Source: an uncultured Collinsella sp.
GTDB taxonomy: Bacteria; Actinomycetota; Coriobacteriia; Coriobacteriales; Coriobacteriaceae
Length of the DNA: 25,259 nt
Assembly (NCBI GenBank): GCA_958403205.1
Contig: CATXWM010000029.1
Location: 1 to 25,259 of the forward strand
Direction of reading: 5' to 3'
The notes beneath the pieces are model-generated. The model was not told the origin of the DNA. It searched no databases and saw only the letters and a list, made by a program, of their open reading frames with translations. Positions 1 through 6,482 of this stretch are shown here, piece after piece. Numbering within the stretch: the first letter of the stretch is position 1; the number at the start of each line of letters is the position of its first letter. Position numbers and translations under genes: made by a program.

Positions 1-84
1 GTGCAACGGAAAAGAGCCGCCCTTTCGGACGACTCAAACTGTAATGGGGCTTTTTGCTACCCTGTGCCCTGAGTTGACTCGCTT

Positions 85-244
85 GCCACGAAATGGGCCT
101 ATCTACTACGTTTGACCGGTTACCCCCGACCATACGGAACATCGCGAAATTAAAACCGCAGGTAGACGGCTTGCGTATTTTGCGAAAACTCGGTTATGGT
201 CGACCCATGCGGGTTAAACGTAGTAGATAGGCCGTTTTCGTGGC
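85..244. repeat. 160-bp palindromic element, copy 1
   Basis: The ends form a long inverted repeat. Positions 96-113 are perfectly complementary to 216-233 (18 bp), and the pairing continues outward with few mismatches to 85-95 and 234-244. An inner 8-bp stem pairs 127-134 with 195-202. Between them lies a core (141-172) that is 31/32 identical to 1594-1625 in the second copy, at the same offset (56 bases) from the element start. No protein is evident inside. It could be a small non-autonomous mobile element or a structured RNA; the sequence alone does not decide. Confidence 0.75.
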
Positions 245-260
245 GCGGCGTTTGCAAGAT

Positions 261-287
261 GCGGCAAAGGGACTGTCCCTTTGCCGC
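261..287 (-). terminator. Hairpin terminator-like palindrome after the aminopeptidase gene
   Basis: A perfect 12-bp stem (261-272 with 276-287) and a 3-base loop lie 5 bases past the stop codon of the minus-strand aminopeptidase gene. The position fits a transcription terminator for that gene. The stretch after the hairpin on the minus strand has no good run of T, so it may be a weak terminator or a 3'-end-protecting hairpin. Confidence 0.5.
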
Positions 288-292
288 ATTAC

Positions 293-1381
293 CTAGTCTA
301 GGCGGACCGGATCGTGGGGGTAGGCGTTGAGGATCTCGACGCCGGACTCGGTGACCAGGGCAAGGTCCTCGATGCGGACGCCGGTGCGGCCGGGGAGGTA
401 GATGCCCGGCTCGATGGAGAACGTCATGCCCGGCTCTACGACCTGCTCGTTGACGAGCGAAACATCGCCTGGCTCGTGGTCCTGCAGGCCGATCGAGTGG
501 CCCAGGCGATGCGTAAAGTACTTGCCGTAGCCCGCATCCTCAATCACGTCGCGCGCGGCGCGGTCCAGGTCGCACATGCGCACGCCCGGTGCGATGAGCG
601 CCTCGGCGGCCTCGTTGGCGCGGCGCACGATGTCGTAGATGCGTGCGGTTTCCTCGTCCGGCTCGCCCCAAAAGAACGTGCGCGTCATGTCCGAGCAGTA
701 GTTGCGGCGACGTCCACCAATGTCGAACAGCACCACGTCACCGCGCTTGAGTACGGTGTCGTCGGGCTCGTGATGCGGGTCGCCGGCGTTGGCGCCAAAG
801 CTCACGATGGGCGGAAAGCTAAAGCCCTCGCAGCCGTGATTGCGGTACAGACCGAGCATCTGGTCGGCAATTTCGCGCTCCGTCACGCCTTCGTGAACGA
901 GCTTGATGGCGTCGGCCATCACGGCGTCGTTGGCGGCCGAGGACGCGCGCATGAGCTCCTGCTCGGCTGCGTCCTTGTGGGTGCGTGCGGCTGTGACGGC
1001 AAAGTCGCCCAGGAAGAACTCGCTCGCAGCATGGCGCTCCATAAGGGGCATCAAAAAGCCGGAGCGCATAACAGTATCGATGCCGAGCGGCTTGGTCGGA
1101 TCGACTTCGCGTGCGATGGCGTCGGTCACGACGTCGGTGTCGTTGTGATACGCGACGCGGGCATTGTCATATTCGGGCAGCTGATGCAGCGCGTTGACCA
1201 AGATCACGGGCTCGCTTCCGCGCGCGAGCAGCACGCCACAAAAACGCTCGAACATATCGGCATAAAAACCGGTCAGGTAGTAAATCGACCACGGGTCATT
1301 CACAAGCAGCTGCGCGCCGGGGTGCTGAGCCTCGAGCGCATCGAGCACGCGCGCCACACGCTGGTCATCGACATGTGCCAT
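293..1381 (-). CDS. M24-family metallopeptidase (Xaa-Pro aminopeptidase type)
   Basis: A cytoplasmic peptidase of 362 residues, the usual length for short bacterial X-Pro dipeptidases/aminopeptidases, which remove N-terminal residues ahead of proline. The N-terminal creatinase-like domain covers about residues 1-130 and the pita-bread catalytic domain about 135-355. All five expected metal ligands are visible: D220 (in FDIGG), D231 (in SDMTRT), H295 (in HRLGHSIGL), E324 (in SIEPGIY) and E338 (in GVRIEDL), so it should be an active two-metal enzyme. I chose the ATG at 1381 because AGGA lies 6 bases upstream; a longer in-frame start at 1420 adds 13 residues with no family similarity. It stands alone between two palindromic elements, with a hairpin just after the stop. 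Exact substrate preference cannot be read from the sequence. Confidence 0.9.
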   Translation of the reverse strand: MAHVDDQRVARVLDALEAQHPGAQLLVNDPWSIYYLTGFYADMFERFCGVLLARGSEPVILVNALHQLPEYDNARVAYHNDTDVVTDAIAREVDPTKPLGIDTVMRSGFLMPLMERHAASEFFLGDFAVTAARTHKDAAEQELMRASSAANDAVMADAIKLVHEGVTEREIADQMLGLYRNHGCEGFSFPPIVSFGANAGDPHHEPDDTVLKRGDVVLFDIGGRRRNYCSDMTRTFFWGEPDEETARIYDIVRRANEAAEALIAPGVRMCDLDRAARDVIEDAGYGKYFTHRLGHSIGLQDHEPGDVSLVNEQVVEPGMTFSIEPGIYLPGRTGVRIEDLALVTESGVEILNAYPHDPVRLD

Positions 1382-1537
1382 ACATCGTCCTTTCGCTAGG
1401 GTGCCACCATGGTATCCCAAGCCCGGCAGCTAGGGACGTTCCTTTTATGCCGGCACTTCGGGACGCTCCTTGGCATGGCCAGCCTAGCGAACGTTCGGGC
1501 AAAAATAGTCATAAGAGGCCCGTCCCAAATGGACTGG

Positions 1538-1697
1538 TTTCAAAACTATGGCGGATTACGGGGCTGGACCTGTATTACTTGACCATGGGAAAAATCGCGA
1601 AATTAAAACCGCAGGTAAACGGCTTATCAAAAATCGAAAACTGCCCGCATGGATGGGGTTCTCCGAATCAGCCCCGTAATCCGGCATAGTTTTGAAA
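1538..1697. repeat. 160-bp palindromic element, copy 2
   Basis: Positions 1538-1566 pair with 1669-1697 over 29 bp with one mismatch. The core at 1594-1625 is 31/32 identical to 141-172 in copy 1, and the shorter matches GACC and GACCAT fall at the same offsets (29 and 43) in both. The 28-base outer arms are unrelated in sequence between the copies, yet each is self-complementary. An inner stem pairs about 1583-1589 with 1644-1652 (one bulge). Both copies have the same orientation and bracket the aminopeptidase gene. Confidence 0.75.
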
Positions 1698-1741
1698 TGG
1701 CACTAAAGTAGGCGCAGGCTAAATACCAATTCCAAAGATGG

Positions 1742-1804
1742 TTGCGGTGGAATAGTTCCTGGATGCCGGGGTTTTGGCGGAGATCAGGAACTATTTCACC
1801 GCAA
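1742..1804. repeat. Short hairpin element (20-bp arms)
   Basis: Positions 1742-1761 pair with 1785-1804 at 19 of 20 bases around a 23-base loop. It lies 59 bases past the stop of the DUF1667 gene on the minus strand but has no T-run on either side, so an intrinsic terminator is unlikely. It looks like a REP-type intergenic palindrome, unrelated in sequence to the 160-bp elements. Confidence 0.6.
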
Positions 1805-1863
1805 TTGAGGAGGGCGGGGTGGATGGCGGGGTAGCTAAAAGAGCTCCGTCCCTAATTGGCTAC

Positions 1864-2262
1864 TTAGGCCCGGTCGATGTCCATGCTGGCGATGAGGTCG
1901 GTACCTGTGTCAAGGAGGTTGGGGAGGACTACATCGCTCATGCGGATGGGGGCTTTGACCACTAGGTCGCGGATGAGGTCCATCGCCTGGGCGTGGAGTT
2001 CGAGCGGGATGGCTTCGGCCGTGCGTACGGGAAGCAGCGTCTCGTCGCCGCCGGAAACGGCCACCGTGGTGGTGAGCACGCGCATGGGGCAGGTGAGTTC
2101 CTGGCGCGCGAACGTATCACCGCGCGGGCAGCTGTTTCCGATCACGGAGTGCACCTCTGCCACGGCGCCGTCTGCGTCGCGCTCCACCTCCACGGTCAGG
2201 AGGCACTCGGATGGGCAGGTGGTGCAGTTGAACCGCAGCGTCTCGATCGTGTTTGTGCTCAT
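1864..2262 (-). CDS. DUF1667 family small cysteine-rich protein
   Basis: A 132-residue protein matching the DUF1667 family, which is typically encoded next to GlpA-like and NAD(P)/FAD oxidoreductases in anaerobes. Four cysteines stand in two groups near the N-terminus (CTTCPSEC, then CPRGDTF and LTCPM), suggesting a metal or iron-sulfur site. It is probably an accessory or electron-transfer subunit of the dehydrogenase encoded upstream; its precise role is not established. The start is the ATG at 2262, with a GGAGG site 9 bases upstream that overlaps the stop of the preceding gene; a longer frame from 2313 lies inside that gene. It is the last gene of a three-gene minus-strand operon with 4 bases between stop and start. 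Confidence 0.8.
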   Translation of the reverse strand: MSTNTIETLRFNCTTCPSECLLTVEVERDADGAVAEVHSVIGNSCPRGDTFARQELTCPMRVLTTTVAVSGGDETLLPVRTAEAIPLELHAQAMDLIRDLVVKAPIRMSDVVLPNLLDTGTDLIASMDIDRA

Positions 2263-2266
2263 GGCC

Positions 2267-3625
2267 TTACGCCTCCTCAACGGGATCGACGGACAGGACA
2301 ATCTCGCTAACACCCAGGTCGAGTGCGCGCTGAATCACCTTTGCCGGCAGCGGGAAGCTTTCCATTACGCTCGGTTTAAACGGGCGGACCTTGCCGGCGG
2401 ACAGTTCCTCGTCGCCTGCCAGAATGCGCACGCGGGCGGCGTCGACCGGTCGGCGTACGCGGAAGTTGAGTTTGGTGAGCGCCACGGTCGTAATGCGGCC
2501 CGGCAGTGCGTAGCCTGCGATGCCGGCGGGGGAGACCGTGAGCTCGCAGCCCGCGTCCGCCACTCCCGCCGCGGTGTCGACAGCCCCCAACGCCGACGCC
2601 GCTGCAGCCGCGCCGGCACGCTCGGACTCCGTCGTCACATTGTCTGCCAGGTCGTGCACGTGCAGCACGTTGCCGCAGGCAAAGATGCCCGGCACGTCCG
2701 TTTGCAGACACTGGTCCACCACGGCGCCGCGCGTACGTGGGTCCAGCTCCACGCCCGCGGCAACCGAAAGCTCGTTCTCGGGAATCAGGCCCACCGAGAG
2801 CAGCAGAGTGTCGCACGGAACGATGCGCTCGGTCCCCGGAATGGGCGCCAGATGCTCATCGACCTGGCTCACTTCGACGGCCTCCACGCGGTCGTGCCCG
2901 ATCACGCGCGTGACCGTTGTGGACAGGTGCAGCGGAATGCCAAAGTCGTCCAGGCAGTTCTTCACATTGCGGCGCAGGCCGTTGGCGTAGGGCATGAGCT
3001 CGTACACGCCCTCGACCGAAATTCCCTCGAGCGTGCAGCGGCGCGCCATGATCAGCCCGATGTCGCCCGAGCCCAAAATGACGGCGCGCGAGCCGGGTTT
3101 GAGGTTCTCGATATTGATGTATCGCTGCGCCAGGCCGGCCGTAAACACGCCGGCGGGACGGCTGCCGGGAATCTTGATCTCGCTGCGGGTACGCTCGCGG
3201 CAACCCATGGCAAGGACGACCGCACGCCCGGTGAGCTGCAGCATACCGGTGGGGCTCATGAGCGTGACGGTGTGGAGTGCGGCGTCTTTCGTGGACGCGC
3301 CCGAATCAATTCCAAGCACCATGCTGTCCAAGAACAGCGCAATGTTGGTCGTGCGCACCTGGTCGATAAAGCGCTGTGCATACTCGGGGCCGGTGAGCTC
3401 CTGCTTAAAGTGCGATAGTCCAAAGCCGGGGTGAATGCACTGGCGCAGGATGCCGCCTAAGTGTTGCTCGCGCTCCACGATAGCCACGCGCGCGCCGGCC
3501 TTATGCGCGGCAAGTGCGGCTGCCATGCCAGCAGGTCCGCCGCCGATAACGACCACCTCGAAGGCCTGCGTGGGTACTGCCACAACGGCATCGCCATCAA
3601 TCACGCTCGATTTGAATTCCGCCAT
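2267..3625 (-). CDS. NAD(P)/FAD-dependent oxidoreductase of the glycerol-3-phosphate dehydrogenase-type operon
   Basis: A 452-residue pyridine nucleotide-disulfide oxidoreductase-like flavoprotein. Visible parts are the FAD-binding GGGPAG at residues 28-33, GGILRQCIHPGFGL just after it, VVLAMGCRERTR, a second nucleotide-binding site ILGSGDIGLIMARR, and the C-terminal FAD motif GIFACGNVLHVHDLAD. It probably passes electrons from the GlpA-like dehydrogenase encoded upstream to NAD(P) or another acceptor. The gene starts one base after the stop of the GlpA-like gene and ends 4 bases before the DUF1667 gene, so the three are almost certainly co-transcribed and translationally coupled. The whole arrangement is known from anaerobic Firmicutes and Actinomycetota; the physiological acceptor cannot be told from sequence. 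Confidence 0.85.
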   Translation of the reverse strand: MAEFKSSVIDGDAVVAVPTQAFEVVVIGGGPAGMAAALAAHKAGARVAIVEREQHLGGILRQCIHPGFGLSHFKQELTGPEYAQRFIDQVRTTNIALFLDSMVLGIDSGASTKDAALHTVTLMSPTGMLQLTGRAVVLAMGCRERTRSEIKIPGSRPAGVFTAGLAQRYINIENLKPGSRAVILGSGDIGLIMARRCTLEGISVEGVYELMPYANGLRRNVKNCLDDFGIPLHLSTTVTRVIGHDRVEAVEVSQVDEHLAPIPGTERIVPCDTLLLSVGLIPENELSVAAGVELDPRTRGAVVDQCLQTDVPGIFACGNVLHVHDLADNVTTESERAGAAAAASALGAVDTAAGVADAGCELTVSPAGIAGYALPGRITTVALTKLNFRVRRPVDAARVRILAGDEELSAGKVRPFKPSVMESFPLPAKVIQRALDLGVSEIVLSVDPVEEA

Positions 3626-3626
3626 C

Positions 3627-5089
3627 CTAGCGCACCCCCTTCAAAGGACCCTCAACGAGCCACGAGCCAGTGTCCTCCAGCAGCACCTCGCTGGGGTCAC
3701 ACCCCAGCTCGCGGGCTAGGATCGCCACCACGCGGCTCTGGCAAAAGCCGCTCTGGCACCGACCCATGCCGGCACGGCAGCGGCGCTTGACGCCCTCGAG
3801 CGAAACCGCACCCGGGCGGCGCCGAATCGCGGCCACGATCTCGGCCTCGGGCACTGTCTCGCAGCGGCAGACGATCTGTCCCCACGCGGGGTCGGACTCA
3901 ATGAGCTCCTCCTTGCGCGCAAGCGGTGCGCGGTCAAAGTCGTCCGGCGCACGGCGTATCGGGTCCCAGTCGTTCCGTTCGCGCAGGGTCACGCCGGCAT
4001 CGCGCAGCACCTGCTCCATGCGCTCGGCAATGGCCGGCGCGCTTGCCACGCCTGGCGACTGAATGCCCGCCGCCTGGAACAGGCCTGGCACCACGGCCGA
4101 CTGCCCAATAAAGAAGTCGTTGGTCCCCTGAATGACCGGACGACCGCCGGCAAACGCGCGCACCACACGACGCGTGTCCAGATTGGGAACCAGCTTTCGC
4201 GCGCCGGTCAGCAGCGCGTTCACATCGCTTGCATAGGTCTGCGTGTCGCCCGGCTCGCGCACGGCGGCGGTCGCGGTGATCACGGTGTTGCCGTGCACGG
4301 TGCCTGTGACGATAACGCCCTTGGACACCGGCGTGGGCACGGGGTAGAGCGGCATCAGCGCGCGCGGCTCCTTGTCCAGCACCACAATGTTTCCCTGGCG
4401 CCAGACCATCTGGAACTCCTCGGCGCCCGCCATATGCGAGATGTCGGCGGCGCCGTTGCCCGCGGCGTTGATCAGGTAGCGGCAGCGCACATCGCCGGCA
4501 GCCGTCGCCAGCGTAAAGCGCGCGGCTCCGTCGGTAGCCTCGCCGCCAGCAACTTCAATGGCTTCCACCGGCGCGGAGCGCATAAACGTCACGCCGTTGG
4601 CGACCGCGTTCTCCAGCGCGGCGATGGCGACCTCAAACGGATCGACAAAACCGGTCGAGGGGCACCACAGCGCGCATGTCGTCTTGGCACTTGCGCGCGG
4701 CTCCAGCTCATGGATGCGGTCGGGACCGATAATCGACAGCTCGGGCACGCCGTTGGCAAGGCCATTGCTGTGCAGCTTCTCCAGGTGTGCGCGGTCCTCA
4801 TCGTTAAAGCCCAGCACCATGGATCCGGTGCGGTGGAACAAAAAGCCCAGCTCCTGGGCCAGGTGCCATATAGCTCGCAACCACGGGCGTTGACCTGTGC
4901 CTTTACGGTTCCCGGCGTCGGATCGTAGCCGGCGTGTACCAGGCCGCCGTTGGCCTTTGACGCGCCCAGGGCGATGTCGTTGGCCGCCTCGACCACGCAA
5001 ATGGACAAGTCATAGCGCGCGAGTTGTCGCGCGATGGCGCACCCGGTGATGCCCGCGCCCACAATCGCGATATCAAACGTTTCCGTCAC
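3627..5089 (-). pseudogene. GlpA-like FAD-dependent dehydrogenase, interrupted by a one-base frameshift
   Basis: The gene would encode a glycerol-3-phosphate dehydrogenase subunit A-like enzyme of about 487 residues. It oxidises a 2-hydroxy or glycerol-3-phosphate-type substrate with FAD. The N-terminal part (GTG start at 5089, GGGAGG 4 bases upstream) carries the dinucleotide fold IVGAGITGCAIA and ends properly at VNARGCELY. The continuation, HLAQELGFLFHRTGSMVLGFN, is in another frame. The switch lies at about 4863-4868, and the total length (1463 bases) is one base short of whole codons, so a single base is missing. The C-terminus (about 3700-3870) has the cysteine-rich BFD-type iron-sulfur domain (CRC, then RCRAGMGRCQSGFC). 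Downstream genes look intact, so this may be recent decay or an assembly error. Confidence 0.85.
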
Positions 5090-5106
5090 AGTGCCTCCCA
5101 GACAAG

Positions 5107-5121
5107 TTGACAGGCTGTCAA
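5107..5121. promoter_or_regulatory. Perfect palindrome upstream of the GlpA-like operon (candidate operator)
   Basis: TTGACAG and CTGTCAA are perfectly inverted around a single G, ending 18 bases before the GTG start of the GlpA-like gene. Its size and symmetry suit a dimeric repressor controlling the operon. I see no convincing -10/-35 pair around it, so the operator role is inferred from position only. Confidence 0.4.
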
Positions 5122-5260
5122 TAAGACTATCCTACGGTCTGCACACCCCCCAGCGCAGCGGCAATGCGGCGAACAGCCCCGCTGCATCCGCCAACGGCAG
5201 GCGAGGGGAGACTCAGCAACGTCGACAACCTTGTCTGCCGACGACTACGGCAACCGTTCG

Positions 5261-5718
5261 TCTCGACCTGTAATAGTTAGACGAGGATTTGGGTTCCAGA
5301 TGTTACAGATTGAGATGTTAGTCTGGCGGGTCATCCGTTTGTCTCGATCTGTAACATCTAGGGACCGTTTTGGGGTCTAGATGTTACAGATTTAGATGAA
5401 CCTATCAGTCGGTTTCGAGTGTCTAAATCTGTAACGGTTAGACCTGTTTTTGCCGAGTTGTTGTTACAGATTGAGACATTCTGTTTGGGCGGTTGTCTTT
5501 GTCTCAATCTGTAACAGTTAGCTGAGGATTTGGGTTCTAGATGTTACAGATTGAGATAATCATCGGGCGGTTTGTCCGTTCATCTTGATCTGTAACAGTA
5601 AGAGGGGAAATTTGGCCCAAGATGTTACAGATCGAGATTTAAGTCTGGGAGAGAACGGTTTGTCTAATTCTGTAACACCTAGTCCCGAATTTGCCGAGTA
5701 ACTGTTACAGATTGAGAT
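5261..5718. repeat. Array of six palindromic units on an 80-bp period
   Basis: Each unit has a left arm resembling GTCTCAATCTGTAACAGTTAG and its reverse complement as right arm, separated by about 15 bases. Left arms begin at 5261, 5341, 5421, 5501, 5581 and 5661; right arms span 5296-5316, 5377-5397, 5457-5477, 5537-5557, 5618-5638 and 5698-5718. GTAAC and the following GTTAC are 32 bases apart in units 2-6 (unit 1 has GTAAT), and about 48 bases separate successive pairs. Arms are conserved while the 15-base and about 23-base intervals vary. Twelve half-sites alternate in orientation, unlike a CRISPR array. It may be a protein-binding array or a string of hairpins; function unknown. Confidence 0.9.
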
Positions 5719-5817
5719 GTTTGTGTCCGCGCCGGCCCCGCCCCTAGCCGTGGTCCCATATAAACAAACCCCGTGGTAAACTTGACCGGACTGTTAATAT
5801 TCCGAAAGGTACCAGTA

Positions 5818-6249
5818 ATGTCCAAGTACATTTCCGAGCTCATGTCGCCGCAGCTTATGGGCGTCGTCTATGCCTTTGTTGGCTTTATCATCGCCCTGTA
5901 TGTGCTGTCGGTCGTCTATGTGTTCATCGACGCTCGCCGCCGCGGCGCCAGCGCCTACGTGGCATGGGGCATCATCGCCCTCATCCCGTTTGTGGGCCTC
6001 ATTGCCTACCTGGTCCTGCGTCCGCACTCCTACGCGTCCGACCGCGAGGAGCAGGAGCTGGACATGGCCCTGCGCGAGCGCCAGCTTGCCCAGTACGGCA
6101 CCTGCCCGCAGTGCGGTGCGCCCATCGAGAAGGACTTCGTCGTCTGTCCGGTGTGCGATACCCAGGTTCGCAACGTATGCCCCAGCTGCCATCGCCCGCT
6201 CGATGCGCACTGGAAGGTCTGCCCCTACTGCCGAACTCGCATCCAGTAA
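5818..6249 (+). CDS. Small membrane protein with two C-terminal zinc ribbons
   Basis: A 143-residue protein of unknown function. Residues 13-37 and 46-67 form two hydrophobic membrane segments joined by a short basic stretch (DARRRG), a layout like phospholipase D-N-terminal/PLDc_N-type membrane anchors. After a charged segment (about 72-92), two CxxC zinc-ribbon knuckle pairs follow: C96/C99 with C110/C113, and C121/C124 with C135/C138, as in double zinc ribbon (DZANK-like) proteins. The ribbons should face the cytoplasm if the hairpin topology holds. I start it at the ATG at 5818, preceded by GAAAGG about 9 bases upstream; a frame extending to 5773 has no ribosome site. It is followed by a GC-rich hairpin, so it is probably a single-gene transcript. 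Confidence 0.8.
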   Translation: MSKYISELMSPQLMGVVYAFVGFIIALYVLSVVYVFIDARRRGASAYVAWGIIALIPFVGLIAYLVLRPHSYASDREEQELDMALRERQLAQYGTCPQCGAPIEKDFVVCPVCDTQVRNVCPSCHRPLDAHWKVCPYCRTRIQ

Positions 6250-6352
6250 CGCATCCATCGCCGGGCCGGCCGCAAGCCACGGGCACCGCGCATCCCGCGC
6301 AAGCCACGCGCGCCCCAGACCCCGCCCACACGATGAAGCATGCGTAGAAAAT

Positions 6353-6383
6353 CGCCCGCCGTGCCATTAAGGTGCGGCGGGCG
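6353..6383 (+). terminator. GC-rich hairpin between the zinc-ribbon gene and thrS
   Basis: CGCCCGCCG (6353-6361) pairs perfectly with CGGCGGGCG (6375-6383). The trailing sequence has few T residues, so it is a weak intrinsic terminator candidate for the upstream gene, and it directly precedes the thrS promoter. Confidence 0.5.
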
Positions 6384-6384
6384 C

Positions 6385-6412
6385 TTGTATACCAAGGCAA
6401 CCTGCCTATAAT
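6385..6412 (+). promoter_or_regulatory. Promoter of thrS
   Basis: A perfect -10 box TATAAT at 6407-6412 is preceded by TTGTAT at 6385-6390 with a 16-base spacer. Transcription would start near 6419, giving a leader of about 64 bases. That leader is too short for a T-box riboswitch, and no T-box sequence is seen. Confidence 0.65.
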
Positions 6413-6482
6413 GATGCAAGTCAAAAACGCCGAGCGCATCGCACGCACTTGCATTAGGCATCCGAGAGGAGAAAACATACCC

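Larger units (their letters stand above)
1382..1863. other. Gene-free gap rich in palindromes
   Basis: No convincing gene is seen. From left to right the gap holds the aminopeptidase promoter region, two similar stretches at about 1433-1455 and 1460-1482 (each beginning GGGACG and continuing TCCTT), the second 160-bp palindromic element (1538-1697) and a shorter hairpin (1742-1804). The short frames here lack ribosome binding sites and run through the palindromes. Confidence 0.6.
5090..5817. other. 728-bp gene-free divergent intergenic region
   Basis: It lies between the start of the minus-strand dehydrogenase operon and the plus-strand zinc-ribbon gene. It holds a 15-bp palindrome next to the operon start, about 130 bases of unremarkable GC-rich sequence (5122-5260), and the six-unit palindrome array (5261-5718). 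About 100 bases leading to the next gene follow. No coding frame with a ribosome binding site was found. Confidence 0.7.

Noticed and set aside
314..1399. A 361-codon open frame on the plus strand
   Set aside because: Antisense to the aminopeptidase gene, whose five metal ligands are intact; the product has no recognisable domain.
245..1537. Composite transposon carrying the aminopeptidase gene between the two 160-bp elements
   Set aside because: There is no transposase, no visible target-site duplication, and the terminal arms of the two elements are different, so joint transposition is not supported.
1877..3418. A 513-codon open frame on the plus strand
   Set aside because: Antisense to the clearly recognisable DUF1667 and NAD(P)/FAD oxidoreductase genes; product rich in His/Arg/Ala with no family features and no ribosome site.
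5261..5718. CRISPR array
   Set aside because: Half-sites alternate in orientation as inverted pairs, arms are imperfect, the intervals are only 15 and about 23 bases and partly similar to each other, and there are no cas genes in the window.
6413..6482. T-box riboswitch ahead of thrS
   Set aside because: The likely leader is only about 64 bases, with no T-box consensus and no antiterminator/terminator pair.
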